Shown here: piece after piece, positions 26,501 through 38,200 of the stretch | Position numbering within the stretch: position 1 is the first letter of the stretch | Layout of the letters: every line of letters starts with the position of its first letter | Assembly (NCBI GenBank): GCA_964035545.1 | Contig: OZ037769.1 | Span: 5,569,429 to 5,633,428, forward strand | Direction: 5' to 3' | Length of the DNA: 64,000 nucleotides | Origin: Bugula neritina | Taxonomy: Eukaryota; Bryozoa; Gymnolaemata; Cheilostomatida; Bugulidae | Program-made: the position numbers and the translations under genes | The notes under the pieces: generated by a model | Database searches by the model: none | What the model saw: only the letters and a program-made list of their open reading frames with translations | What the model was told of the DNA's origin: nothing

Positions 26501-27883
26501 GTAATGCTGTTATCACGTAACATAAATGTGTTATTTGTCAACACCATGTGATTAGCTAGATGTGTAGTAAAGATGTTAGTGAATTCACTCAACACAAACT
26601 GAGTATGACACTCCACTTTGAAAATTTGGTAGCTCTGACCTTAGGAATTCTACTTGTTCAGGAAGCCTGTTAGTTACTAAAATGTTGTTTGCTGATACAT
26701 TGTGGGAATAAAAAGAGTTTAAAGTAACTAATTCAAAATCTACTTCAGTCCCAAGGAAATAAATATTTAGAGGAAAACTGCTAAAGTTAAAGATTTCATA
26801 AAATTAGGAAACTATGGCTCAATCTGTGGACAGCGACTAGTTGGGATTTATACCCCTCAATATGTGGTCCACACCTTGCCAGCGAAAGAAACTAATGTTA
26901 CTGCTATATTTAGAAGGTATGAGGATTTAAGAGAAAGAGCTCAAGTAATCCTACAAGTTATGAGCCTTACAAAATTTATAATCAGCTTGAATTCATGGCT
27001 CATTCACCAAATTCTCATATTTTTACGTAAAGTTAGGGCATAATCTATATAGCATAAGGTATTTGAATCATACAATTATGGCCCATAACCCAGAGGCAAG
27101 AACAAAGGGTAGAGGCAACCGAAATGCGAATGCTCAGACACATACAGGGAATAAACTGGGAGGATCATGTTAGGAATGAAAACATAAGGAGCGAAGCTAA
27201 GGTTAAACCTGTGTCTAGGCATATGAGGAAGAGAAGACTTCAGTGGTATGATCATGTGCAGAGGAGAGATAGTGAAGAGGATATTAGATGTGTGACTGAG
27301 TTAAAAATAGTGGGGAAGAGAAAGAGAGGACGGCCCAAACGAAGATGGATGGACACGATAGGAGATGACATGAAGCGATGGGGTCTTAAACCAGAAGATG
27401 CAGAAGACTGGGAAAGATGGCAGACGCTGATAGATATTGGAAACCTGCAGACCGGTCAGGACTACGACCGTATAGGTGTGAAAGGTGTGAATTTGAATCA
27501 TACAATATAATATATGTGTAGATATACAACGCAACTACATATGTATAGTTTAATGTGGAAGTGATGAACCTTATCGCCATTTTAAAGTTATAAAAGGAGT
27601 GTCAAGTTTCAACAACAATTTATTAGAGCAAAGTCAATTTCTGAAGTATAAACTCTATTAATGTATACTATAATCCAACTGATACAGTCCTACGGTATCC
27701 AAAAAATGCCTATTCTACTGTAATAATCATACAGCCAACAGCATACAGATAGCTATACATGCAGTGAATAGAAAACTATAGATGTGCCACCTGTAGCTAT
27801 ATAAACTCACTATTGGAGGAAACAAGCTGATGTAAGTTGTGAAGAAGTTCCTCTTTGGTGGGAGAGGAATTGTTCCCTTCCAT
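11515..27883 (-). CDS. STK11IP: STK11IP (LKB1-interacting protein 1) orthologue
   Basis: Partner of the kinase LKB1/STK11 in vertebrates; 1141 aa predicted here against about 1090 in human. Twenty-two exons with GT-AG sites and consistent phases: 27883-27811, 25189-25023, 24326-24156, 23759-23658, 22953-22882, 22472-22343, 22065-21962, 21682-21596, 21164-20924, 20196-20014, 19375-19091, 18825-18644, 18243-18079, 17387-17339, 16991-16823, 16393-16163, 15479-15272, 14671-14571, 13997-13822, 13165-12977, 12547-12384, 11691-11515. Residues about 95-310 are leucine-rich repeats (LKKLYLSNNFIKEL, LETLDLSGNILCDHG, LYLDDNPLTYNTRHRA, the last close to human LYLEGNPLWFHPEHRA). LREEFGDSWLQ matches human FRERFGRNWLQ. 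A zinc ribbon is formed by CLKC (about 655) and CIHC (about 676). The C-terminus LKGPWKDMYDVDL matches human IREPWEELFSIGL. The exon 13 acceptor is the least certain boundary. Residues 310-540 and 690-800 are Ser/acidic and probably disordered. Confidence 0.95.
13603..13836. repeat. 34-bp tandem array in register with the STK11IP exon 19 donor
   Basis: Units begin at exactly 34-bp steps (ACTCA at 13612, 13646, 13680, 13714, 13748, 13782 and 13816). The last is the real 5' splice site of exon 19 (minus strand CCA^GTGAGTTTATAG). Five of the six intronic copies carry a similar CA^GTGAGTTAATAG on the minus strand; the 13782 copy has lost the GT. Confidence 0.9.
14324..14553. repeat. 24-bp minisatellite beside STK11IP exon 18
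   Basis: About nine copies of a 24-bp unit containing GTAGTATACACTACAATACA lie in intron 18, ending about 17 bp from the exon 18 donor. The unit is partly self-complementary (GTATACAC / GTGTATAC). It is open in several frames, which produces long spurious ORFs on both strands. Confidence 0.9.
18821..18874 (-). repeat. 27-bp duplication spanning the STK11IP exon 12 acceptor
   Basis: Two adjacent 27-bp copies each start AGTAACTATAGCAAC on the plus strand, so on the minus strand the acceptor TTGCTATAG^TTACT occurs twice, 27 nt apart. The inner site (exon end 18825) gives the shorter form. The outer one would add nine in-frame residues (TQYIHVAIV) with no stop. Confidence 0.85.
18899..18966. repeat. 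CAGA/CACA microsatellite
   Basis: A short impure tract of CAGACAGA and CACACAGA words lies in STK11IP intron 11, just upstream of the duplicated exon 12 acceptor. Confidence 0.8.
19465..19560 (-). mobile_element. Internal fragment of the CAGTGCTCCC-type MITE, copy 3
   Basis: In reverse complement this segment (around AAGGGCTTGGACCCTGTTTT) matches the interior of the MITE copies at 5790 and 62061, including the stretch with GCCACAAACCTGGGTCTAAG. The terminal repeats are not recognisable here. It lies in STK11IP intron 10. Confidence 0.55.
20560..20735 (-). mobile_element. tRNA-derived SINE, copy 2 (diverged)
   Basis: It shares the TGTGAGAACCCCTGATGG start, the ATGCTCTTTCTGAGATCACT core and the reversed tRNA-like head (AGGACTCAAACCCATAA) with the other three copies, but is more diverged. 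It lies in STK11IP intron 9. Confidence 0.68.
22977..23229. repeat. 22-bp minisatellite beside STK11IP exon 5
   Basis: Eleven to twelve copies of a 22-bp unit (TACATGTGTTAGAGGTAGAG core) begin about 23 bp upstream, in gene sense, of the exon 5 acceptor at 22953. Confidence 0.9.
24437..24580. repeat. 24-bp minisatellite in STK11IP intron 2
   Basis: About six copies of a 24-bp unit containing TATAGTATGCAGGTAATACA, open in both directions. The ORFs it creates are not genes. Confidence 0.9.
24716..25013. repeat. 45-bp minisatellite next to the STK11IP exon 2 donor
   Basis: Six to seven copies of a 44-46-bp unit containing AACTGTATAGTAAAGATGGG end about 10 bp from the exon 2 donor at 25022. Some units carry different single-base changes, so the array is moderately old. 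Confidence 0.9.
25227..25368. mobile_element. 142-bp TIR element with 10-bp target duplication
   Basis: The ends are inverted repeats of about 34 bp sharing AGTAGTGGAGAAATTGAGA (left) and TCTCAATTTCTCCATTACT (right). The 10-bp direct repeat CAGAAATATT flanks it at 25217-25226 and 25369-25378. A related copy lies at 50807-50977. The TIR length and 10-bp duplication suggest a MULE-like MITE, but the superfamily is not proven. It sits only 27 bp upstream of the STK11IP exon 2 acceptor. Confidence 0.82.
26270..26338. repeat. Short duplication in STK11IP intron 1
   Basis: Two adjacent copies of a roughly 29-bp segment containing CCAATCAGCTAGCCTCTA. No function is apparent. Confidence 0.7.
27077..27490 (+). 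mobile_element. 5'-truncated non-LTR retrotransposon (LINE 3' end)
   Basis: A 414-bp insert in STK11IP intron 1, antisense to the gene, is flanked by a perfect 16-bp direct repeat ATTTGAATCATACAAT at 27061-27076 and 27491-27506, a target-site duplication. Within it 27124-27490 and some upstream codons translate to the usual C-terminal tail of many invertebrate reverse-transcriptase ORFs: TEMRMLRHIQG, RRLQWYDHVQRRD, KRGRPKRRWMD. No polymerase core remains, so it is 5' truncated. The 3' end GGTGTGAAAGGTGTGA is a short repeat rather than poly(A), as in RTE-like lineages. The tail is still open and the duplication is perfect, so the insertion is probably young. Confidence 0.88.
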
Positions 27884-30480
27884 GCTGATAGTCAATGTAA
27901 CTAAAAAGTATAACAACTATTAGGAAAACAGTGACTGCTGTACATATGTATATGTTTTTTGTAAGCATCGTGCGATGTGTATAAGAATCTTCTGACAATG
28001 AGCTATCACCCTGTGGTTTATCAGCTGATGCTTTCAGAGAAGCTCAAGACATGTTTATCTATTATTGCTACCACACAGCAAAAACACAAAAATTAAAGAA
28101 ATTTTTTGTTGCAAGCAGAGAAGTAAAAGTCTCTTTATTCAATTATCCAATACAGTTTTTGTTTTAAATAACATCAGCAAGTGTGTATTATACAGTGTAG
28201 GTATCTTTTACCAAAAATAACTATTTTTTAGTTAAAATAGTAATGCTTTGGTAGTTTATTTAGTATTAGCTCTCAGCTGCTGAAGAGAATAAAGTAGATC
28301 TAAACTTGAGACAAGTTGTCTTATTGGTTGATTTGATTGGAGAGCAAAGTGAAAGGGTTGTATATAAAAATTTAAGCATTTTTTTATGATTTTCTAGCTA
28401 AAATGATCCGATTCCAGCCTAACTTTATACATAACTATGACAAACACCGGTATTTTATGGACATTTAAACATATTAAATGCAAGATAAGCATAGCAGCTC
28501 AATATGTTTGACAAAAACTCGCAACAACTGACAAAAAAATTTGATTTATGCAACAACTTATGAGTGTAACAGTAAGTATACAATATTGATATGAATATCA
28601 TCAATATCAATTAAAATATCAATATGAAAAGAAGTTTACTAACTCCGCGTCTATGACTCAATAAGAGTAAGAGGATCGGATTTAGTAACACTAAGATTAT
28701 TTGCGGCTAACTTTTACTTTAAGCTCACTCTCTTTAACTTGTAGCACTTCGAGTTAGAGTTACACTTACAGTAAAAGCAGTGAGTAGAATTGGTCCTTGA
28801 CTTTGGATTCAGGTTTCTTTGAATATTTTTAGTGTATCAGTGTCACTTTCACTATAACTATAAGTGTATCAATCTGATTCCGTATGAATATGATATTGAT
28901 ACTCACTATCACTATGAGTATGACTGTATGAGTGTATGAGTATCACAATCACTATTTCAATCTGATTCCGTATGAGTATGACACTCACTATGAGTATCAC
29001 TTACTCACTGTTAGTCTTACTGAGTATGAGTATCACTATCAATCTCATCAGTGTGAAACTGAATGAGAATCAGAATGTCAGTATCCAATTGCATCATCTA
29101 TGTCGTGTTGTCAGAGTGAGAATGCCAAGCCCAATGCTAGTCTAATGGACAATGACTGGAATGGGCAATCACGACAATCAGCAATGTCAGTGTGAGTGTC
29201 GCTTTCGGTTTTAGAATTATTCAATTTCAAACTCACTGGTGACTGTGAATGCGAAAAAATATTTTTTTTTAATATTTATACTTATTCATATCGCGATGAT
29301 GACCGTTATAATCATAATATTAATGGCAATCACAATTATAATACTAATGATTTATAGCACTATGTCTATTATAAGTTTTGGTAATGGTAGCTTCAAGTTT
29401 AAGAAAAGTTGAAGAAGTTATGCTGATACTGATTCACCTTTCGACAGGACTGCCCACTTTGACTTTAGTAAGCATTGGACCTCTTGGATATTAGAATAAA
29501 TAAAGTTCATATGTCGACTAATCTGACAGAGCTAAGCGAGATTTCTGAGGTCAAGGACGCCCAACTATTGGTTGTGTTACTTTCACTTTCGCAGCTTCAG
29601 CATGCAACCGTCACAGTGGTGATAACTAATATGAGGATGAGCCAAAATTGGCCTATAACTTTTTACTAAATTAGTAAAACTTAAGGTTATGCTAAATGAT
29701 TGAGTGTAATAGTTCTTGATGTTATTTATATGTTTACAGTAATACGATTGTTGCTAGTAATAAGAGAAGTAATAAGCCTTATTATTATAATTATTATTTA
29801 TTAAATATATTATTATTTTATTAATATTATAAATATATTATTATTAGTATTACTATTAGTATTTTTCCTGCAATAATAAATAATATCAATATTTCATATT
29901 TGTAATACTAATAATTGTAAATATAATACCATAATATTAACTATTAGTAAATGTATTAGTATTAGGAATTTGTTTTACATTGCTATTTTGTAAAATATAA
30001 ATTCAGCCACTATAACTACTACTAGTACTACTAGTACTACTACCATCCTATGGTTATACTTATTGTAATCGTTCAACTTTAGTTGACGTTGTATTGCTGA
30101 GTCTTTGAAATTTGTAATGCTGATAAAACTTTTATATTATCTTTATAGTTATTTCGAATCGAACTTGTTGCATTCTTTATTATTTATTATTTTTTCAGTA
30201 TACGATTATTACTATGCATATAATTTTACCAACACTGCTCATTCACCTACCTTTTATTCTTTTAATGCTGATTCAATGTTGCTGTGATACTATATTACTT
30301 ATAAGATGCAAATGTATAATATAGCCATTATCATATTGTAAAACTGTTGCTTTATTTTAGGATACTTTGTTATATCAGAATGGTAAATATGGAAGAAGAT
30401 ATAATAACCAACTGCAACTGAATACATACGCTTGAATTTAACGACATAAAAGTATAACAGAAAGTACACAGATTTACACC
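27884..30480. other. Divergent intergenic region between STK11IP and TRMU
   Basis: Both 5' ends face this 2.6-kb region, so it should hold both promoters. Positions 28840-29060 are a degenerate array of GAGTATCACTATCA-type words like the one upstream of the GOLM-like gene. Positions 29280-29960 are very AT-rich. No exon with credible splice sites was found. Confidence 0.5.
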
Positions 30481-33400
30481 ATGAAAAGCATAAGAAAAAT
30501 TGCAGTGGCAATGTCTGGTGGTGTTGATAGCGCTGTGTCTGCTTTAATTCTAAAAAAGAGAGGTAATGTACTAGTAAAAACTTGTTATTCATCTACACCT
30601 TATAAAAATTTATATTATTTGAGAATATAATTTTGCTTTAAAGCTAATTACATAATTTTAGCAAACATCATCATTTGCTAAGATGCAATTTTTTAAAAAA
30701 AACGTTTTTTCTAAGCTATAATATATAAATAATCTTGTTAAATTACTTTTAGGGTATGATGTAATGGGTGTGTATATGGCAAACTGGAATATGTACGATG
30801 AACAAGGGCATTGCAGTGGTGAGCAAGACTATTTGGATGCTGAGAAAGCAGCATCGTTGATTGGCATACCATTAAGACGAGTCAGTTTTGAGAAAGAGTA
30901 TTGGACTCAAGTATTCAGGTATTGTTATATTTTCTTAGATACGATCTTCTGAATTTTATAGGCAAGTATTTTGGTTGTGTTGAATCCTACAGGTGTATAG
31001 TCAATTGGCATTAACGTAGGTTTATAAGAGTTTTTAGAAGATGCAAGAGTGTTTATCAATAGGAAGCTCTTTTGTAGCATGCTATCAATGTCATGCACCT
31101 GTAGGCGTGACTAATACAGCCGTTTGTCAGGGGCACCTGTTCCTCTTTTGATCAGCTTTTACCAAAATCGTGAAAACTTACATTGGAGTTGTTCAAAGTA
31201 ATTTAGGAATTTTGGTCTCAGTTACGTAGGTAATACAAAGTTTATGACATTGCAGTCTTTAGTTTTAAAGAAATACTATATTTTATGACTTTTTAGTCAA
31301 CTTTTAGATGGATATGAAAATGGCATAACTCCCAACCCTGATATCTTATGTAACAAGCATATCAAGTTTGGAGCTCTGTTTGACTATGCAATCAATACTT
31401 TGAAAGTGGATTGGCTTGCCACCGGTCATTACGCTAAACTGCAATATTCCCGGGATGGTGAGTTTAACGTTACGATTTTTTCTTTTCTGCAGTCTTTGCG
31501 TTCATAGCATAATCACACTGGCACCAGCCAGCTGCTAGTAACAGTTATTCCACTAGTGGAGGTATACTCACTGCGTTTCCATTGTTTTGCATTATGCGAA
31601 TGCATTTTTCATTCGATGTTTGGAAACAGTTGCATCAAAAGAAACCACAACCATAAATTCATGAAAACTGCAAACACAAATTCATTTGTACAAACATCTG
31701 TACGGATCCATTTGAAGCAATGGAAGCGCAGTAATAGTGTCTTATACATTAATTACAGAAATGTTCTAGGTTTTATAGTTTGAAGTAGCAAAAAGTTGTA
31801 ATATAATTTCTAACATTTGAAGATTTGTAGCTATTATGGTTATAAAATTACTTGAAATAACAAAGGTTTTATTACAAAAGCCTCATGTTCAACAAAGTGA
31901 AACAGTTGTATTTAGTCTGTGTTGGATAATAGGAGTGCGACTGATGAAGGCCAAAGATCCCAACAAGGATCAGACTTTCTTCCTCAGTCAAGTGCGAGAA
32001 GAGGCTCTGAGGAAGACATTGTTTCCTGTTGGAGATATTCTGAAATCTGATGTGAAAAAACTGGCAGAAAAATCTGGTCTTGTTCATTTTGCTGAGAAAA
32101 AAGAGGTTGTGCTGCTCAAGATGCATGTTTTGATAATATAAATCTGTTTTAGTAAACAAATTGCAGAGTTTAATAAACAAATACAAAGTTATTGATACAC
32201 GTTTTCTTCTGTAAAAAGCACTTTTTTTGTAAGTTTTGCTTTATAATGCTTTATTATGATTCGTGTAACCATGCAATTTTCTTTTGTAGAGTTTTGGGAT
32301 CTGCTTTATAGGAAATAGGAAGTTTAAGGATTTCATAAGTGAGGTTGGTGTTGATAGTAGTAGTTGTAGTGTTCTCCATTCTCCATAATGTCTTAGCCGC
32401 TGCCTTTTTGAAGTCTGAGAACTTTAAAACTTTTGGCATGGTTGTTTTTTGTTTGTAAGATGGTAATACTTTGCTTTTGGATTCAGCAGTACTCTTGCCA
32501 TTTAAACCTGGGTCAAGGTCACTGCTAGTCTAGTAGCCTTCAGTCGAGTTAGTGCAATAACTTACTGAATCAAAAGTCAAATTTTATATCAGTTAAATTG
32601 CAGTCCTCTAAAATGACTCGGCAAATATAATACTCGTTTGCATATTTACACAGTTTCAGTAGACCTGGTATTTATTACATACATTCAGTAACTCATATTC
32701 AAATAGAAAGATGAAGTTTGTTTCAGAAATATTTAAATTAGAATTGATTTATACGCAATGAATGTTATTAAATTAACTACTAAAATACAGCGAATGCCAC
32801 CTAATTATGTTATATTCTTCAGAAATTATAGTTGATTATTTCGTTCATTTTGTTAATTTTTTTAAAAAAAATGTTAAATCACTTTTTTTTATAAAAGTTG
32901 GAAATTTAATTAGATCTTTTCAGGTTTTAACTTGCTTGAATTTTAAACAAATTCATTTAATTAGATACGTCATAAAGTTTCAAGTCAGTAAATAATTAAG
33001 TCAAAGTAATTTGCGCCCAACTCAAGTAAACATGGAGTTCTTTTTAAAAACAATTCTTCATGAAAAGCTGCTCAATTCAAACATATTTGTCTGTTAACTC
33101 TTGTGTCCTTTTAAACTCAACTTTAGTATTATTTGCAGCATAATCACTGATATGGAGTTATCTCTCTTGAACTAAAAACTCAAATATATTTATTTTCATT
33201 CACACTGAAATAAAATTTTTATTGTACTGCTTATATAGAAATGGCTGCAATTTGGGCTCAACTTTTCAGTTTAGCTGTTGATTTCCTACTAAATTTATAG
33301 AACATTTTATTATAAGCTACTTTTATCTCCATTTTTATCCTAAATATCACTTTGAAGTATATTCTACAGCTGTTATACTCTCCACTTTTCAGAGAATATG

Positions 33401-34397
33401 TGTTTCTATTTCAGTACATCAGCACACCGCCTGGTGTGATGGTTGATATAGATACGGGTAGAAGGGTGTGCAAACATGAAGGGATTCACTTATGGACACT
33501 CGGTCAATGCATACACCAGCCTTCTCAATCGTCTGCTTACTACGTCTGCGACATTAACCCTGCCTCTAATATCATATATGTAGTAAGTGTGACTTCATAG
33601 TCTCTTCTCCTTTTCTCAAAATAATACTATTTTAAAGTGCAGACAACTCAAAGTCAAGCACTTCTGTATCGGTAAATGACTGAATAGTACAACAATGTAC
33701 CAAATTTCAACTTTGATTCTGAAAACACTGAGACTGAAATTTAAACACGAGATTAGTATTGGCGTGAACAGGAAAATTGTGGGATTTATAGGCAATGATA
33801 ATACTTGATGTTATCAAGTACTGAAATGTTGGCTATTTTGTTCTGTTTAATGGGTTATCATGTTGACTGGTGTGGCATTTGAAATTAAGGCGAATGGTCA
33901 TTAAAATAGTAATTACATTGCTTCACTTTTTGGAGTTGTCTTCCGGCATAATATTGATACGCTGTTGCCACTTTTAATCTCTATATACATGTGTGCCGGC
34001 CTGTAAACCTTGACAATCACATGATCGCTTGTCTATGTATTTGTTGAAGGCTGCCGGGAGAGACCACCCGTCCTTAGATTGCCACCAGATATTTTGTGCT
34101 AAACCTCACTGGATCTCAAGGAGACACCAGCAGGTGATGGAAACTCACCAGGTGTTAGTATGTGATGTGAGAACTCGTCACCGGGCCAACTTCACAAAGT
34201 GTAACATCATGTTCTTTGGTGATGAAGGTAAAATAGTAGTGGACTTAGCTGAGCCAATCAGTGGCCTTGTTGCTCCCGGACAATATGCGGTGTTTTATGA
34301 CGGTAATGAGTGTTTAGGGAGCGCTATGATTGTCGGGAAAGACAAGTATGAACCCAGGAAACAGTTTCAGTCTGATGAGCTTAGCCATTCGTTGTAG
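30481..34397 (+). CDS. TRMU: Mitochondrial tRNA-specific 2-thiouridylase (TRMU/MTU1, MnmA family)
   Basis: Thiolates the wobble U34 of mitochondrial tRNAs for Lys, Glu and Gln, using ATP and persulfide sulfur. Seven exons, GT-AG, phases consistent: 30481-30562, 30753-30918, 31297-31457, 31933-32105, 32290-32343, 33415-33582, 34050-34397; 383 aa (human 421, E. coli 368). The PP-loop SGGVDS is at residues 12-17. The first catalytic cysteine is in [13 protein letters not shown] (Cys101) and the persulfide cysteine in [10 protein letters not shown] (Cys199), the same numbers as or next to E. coli Cys102 and Cys199. ATGHYAKL and [10 protein letters not shown] are also family motifs, and the C-terminal beta-barrel ends [18 protein letters not shown]. 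Cys199 depends on an 18-codon exon that is easily missed. The usual TLGQR motif reads TLGQC here. The start ATG gives only a few residues before the PP-loop strand, as in human. Confidence 0.97.
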
Positions 34398-35209
34398 TGC
34401 AGAATTTATTTGGAATTTTTATGACATACTTTTTATGATTTACACTACATTCAGTAGTTAAAACATAACTATACTTTTAGCGTGAAAAATATTATGTGTT
34501 GTTTATTTAGAAAGTTAAGAAATATTTTATATTGTGATATTTTATACATAACTGGAGTTAGAAAGAAAAATAATGACTGTGACATACTATCAAATAACAA
34601 GTTTAATGAAAAAGTGTGATATTGCACGCGGTGCAACGATTCTACTTAGCTATCACATCAATCCACTCATCGTTCTTCAGTGAAACAAAACACAGTTTTC
34701 AAGCGGTGCCTAATAACATTTGAAACAATATATAAACAGCTGCTCATATAAATACAATTCAGTAATAGCTATATTGTCATTTGCTGCATAATGTAGGAAA
34801 CTACCATCTTTCTAGCTCACTGTTAGATAACTTGTTGCATGTGTAAATGTTACGGAAAATATTTAATATTTATAATGATTAGGATGCCTGCAATTCTATA
34901 TAAGGAGTTTTCTTCTCTCTTCAGTTTAGCCAAATTAGTTCATCAACTTTCTTGCAATCAATTGACATATTAAATCTTGATAGCTATTTTTCCTTGTCAG
35001 TTGAGGCTTTAAGGTATGCGCAGGGGTGTTAACAGTGAGTAACATTGAAAAAAACATTAAAAAGAATCACAGATCAAGTTATTGAAATAACAGCATGCAA
35101 TGAAATCCATTGCTTCTGTAAGATAAAATGTGGTATAAAAATACATAATTTACTTGATAATTTCTCTAGTAGATCTACTTGATTGATAAAAATCTGATTA
35201 GAATACAAT
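34398..35209. other. Convergent intergenic region
   Basis: The TRMU 3' end and the end of the PTB/VPV-repeat gene face each other across 812 bp of AT-rich sequence. It presumably holds both 3' UTRs. No gene or strong repeat was seen. Confidence 0.5.
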
Positions 35210-38200
35210 TTAGTAGTAATAGTGCCGGTTACGATAAGATGGGGGTTCCGGTGAAAGTTCGCTATTTGTGTCGCTTAGATGTCCCGGCATGCCCTTGTTA
35301 TAGTCGATGCTGGTGTTGCGGTCTACATCTCTTCTATGGTGTTGCCCATCCTGAAATATCACACCATAGGGAGGATAAGAACCCTCTCTTCTGACAGAAG
35401 ATTTAATACCAGCAGTAAAGCACCAGTCAACACGAAAAAAAAGATAATTTGTATAAACACCAACTTGCTAATATGCAACACAGATTGTTTTGAGGAGTAC
35501 AACAGGCCCCAAAAGTTTCTCTGTATGCCACTGGGAAAGTAATAATCTATTTTATAACATTAGAAGAAATCCAGAAAGATTAAATGAACTCAATATTGGC
35601 TAGTAAGAATTTGGTTTAATTTGATGCATGGTAAACCTATTGCCCAAAAAGATCACTGATTATTTTGCCTTCAACACCAATGATGGTCTGTTAAATGATT
35701 ACCCATTCTGAAAAAACATTGAATGAGGTAATAAATAAGCAGCTTGCTAAACTCCACCATCAGTTTCCAAGTAGCAATGTTTACTACAGCGCAATAGCAC
35801 AAAAGTAGGCTGATCTTTTATGCATACATTTCAAAAGTATTGAATAAACTAGGATGTGGGTGTCCCATTCAGGCTTTGTAGGTATTTTAAAGCACCATGG
35901 TTACATTGTTTAGGAGAAGAGTAGCGTATTATTGCAGCTATTTCAAATCACAATAGAAAGATGAAATATCTGACCCTTCTACTCTATTTGCAAGCTTGCC
36001 CCTCATGCAAAAACACAATATGAAAGAATGTTGATGAGAAAGAAGGATCTAGGCCGTGTACATTAACCTACATTGACATGAGTGAAAGCACTAGCACAAG
36101 ACAGCAACGTAGAGCACAGCATGTTTCAGTTGAAATAAAGAAATAACATTAATAGCTCAATGTTGATAGCTAAATCATATATGCTTACTGGTAAATATGC
36201 ATGCATCTGTTACATGCATATGTCCTAATATATCACAGGACTTCCTGTTTTCTATAAATATAGGTCATGGTGACACATAATAATATGTATATATATTGCA
36301 TAATACATGATGAGATAACCTGCAGAGCCGTTCGAAGTATTTGATATTTGCTAAGTGAAATATATAATACTTTTTTTAAATAATGAATGTTTAAAGTAAA
36401 ACCAAGTCTAATATTGATGTTAGCCATTGCATTTCTGCCCATTCTTTGAGATACATTGTGTAGACAAACTTGTGCTATTTAGTTTTTCTCTATCCTATTT
36501 ATCAATAATCTGATTGATTGACCATATGGATTTTTAAATGGTGACAGAGTTCGAGACATTTTTTCTTAAAAAAAATAAATTAGATACAGCTGATTAATAA
36601 CATGTAGCTTAAGAATCGCACGATCAGCAATAGCAATCAACAAGTTATTGGAATCATTCATTGCATTTGAATTAACGTATAAATGCTAGGGTCAAGATAT
36701 AATAGTAATTTTTATGACAAAACAAGCCTTAATTATTTTATCTTAACCCATCAAACAATAGCAATTTCTACTAACATGGTAGGTATAGGTATTCATTATC
36801 TCACCCTTATATAGTAATCTCTGCCTCTTTCTCTCCGGCTGCTTCTCTCATGCCTTCCACCTTTGTCTCTTCTTGAACTTGGTCTAGTAAACGATTTGAT
36901 AATAAATAATTCAATATAATTTTTAAACTAGAAACGAATAGACCAACAACCTTAGAACATATAATACATCACAATCTATTCCTTCCTTTCACAGTTTTTT
37001 TTAATATAATTTACTAGAAGTAAAATAGAACCTGTAGAAGTCGTAAACCTGCGTATCCTCTCGTCTTGGGCTATAGTCTGGTCTTGACCTCCTCCTGGCA
37101 TTATCATCCGAAATGTGGAATGCCGAAAATCCATTACTGTAATAAATCAACTTGTATATAGTCGGATAGGTACCCGATGTCATCATAGGATATTTTGGTA
37201 ACAACCAGATTCAGTTAGCTACATTTGTTTATAAAATGCCATCTGTGCTTTTAATTTCTAATTTGCCTTCTAAAAGCATATTTTCCTCACCTCAGTGCCC
37301 GGTCATGGCTTCTGCCTCGTCTGCTGCCACGTTCTGATGACCTTGACTCGCTGGAGTTACTTCTCCTGCGGTGTCTTCGTGACTTGCGATGTCTGCCGAC
37401 TTCTTTGATATCAAATCGACTGTCAAATGCCTGGAACTCCGGTGGTATGAAATGGTCTCTGTCATAACGTCTTTCCAGATAATCTGTGTTGTAGTAGCCT
37501 CTCCCAAACTATGAGCACACCAGTACATAAATATTCTACTTTAAAGGAATCATTTTCTGGGCAAATAATTGTAAAGCCAATTTAAACTCAGTTTCTATTA
37601 ATGATTGATTTCTGGTTGTACATTGCACCTTTTTTGTTCTAGTATTACATCTTAAAACTATGGTAATTTCTGAAATCTCAAGTTAGTTTTCATAGTTATT
37701 TATGGTCAGTCGAATAACTTCATGTTCTTTGCAAATTCTAGTTCAGAAATGTTTATATTCACTGGATATGCATTTTGTGTGTTGTCCGGTTGATAAAGTA
37801 CAAATCACCTATTAAATTAAACACTTCACTAATTTCAATTATATACCTTGTTTAAAAAGGCTAAAACTTATTAAATGTTTCAGAGATGAAATTGTCTTAC
37901 CCTCGGTTCTAAATACTTTTCTCTTCTTTTCTTTGACCTTTTATTTCTCAATGCCACTGGATAGAAATGGGGAACCTCCACTGGCACTTGGTACGGTACC
38001 TCCACAGCATATGGTACCGGAATCTCTTGAATTTGAGGGGGTTCTCGGATGATCTGAGGTGGTCCTTCTACTTCCACATAAACTGGAACTTGCACCGGTA
38101 CCTCTACAATCTGTGGAGGAGGGGTGGGTGGTGTAGGCGCTCGAACTTCATACGGCACTGGAACTTCAACTGGCACTTCTACCGGAACTCTAACTTCACG

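Noticed and set aside
31836-33600. Loss of the persulfide cysteine in TRMU
   Set aside because: At first the exon with GICFIG seemed absent between the 32105 and 33415 exons, but an 18-codon exon at 32290-32343 with good splice sites and matching phase supplies it.
34029-34049. Start of an independent gene at 34029
   Set aside because: The ORF from 34029 is the last TRMU exon plus intron; the acceptor at 34048-34049 and homology to the TRMU C-terminus define the exon start.
36796-36804. Stop at 36796 as the end of the PTB/VPV protein
   Set aside because: A good donor (AGG^GTGAGA) precedes it, and a clearly coding phase-0 exon at 35350-35210 ends in its own stop. Kept only as a possible short isoform.
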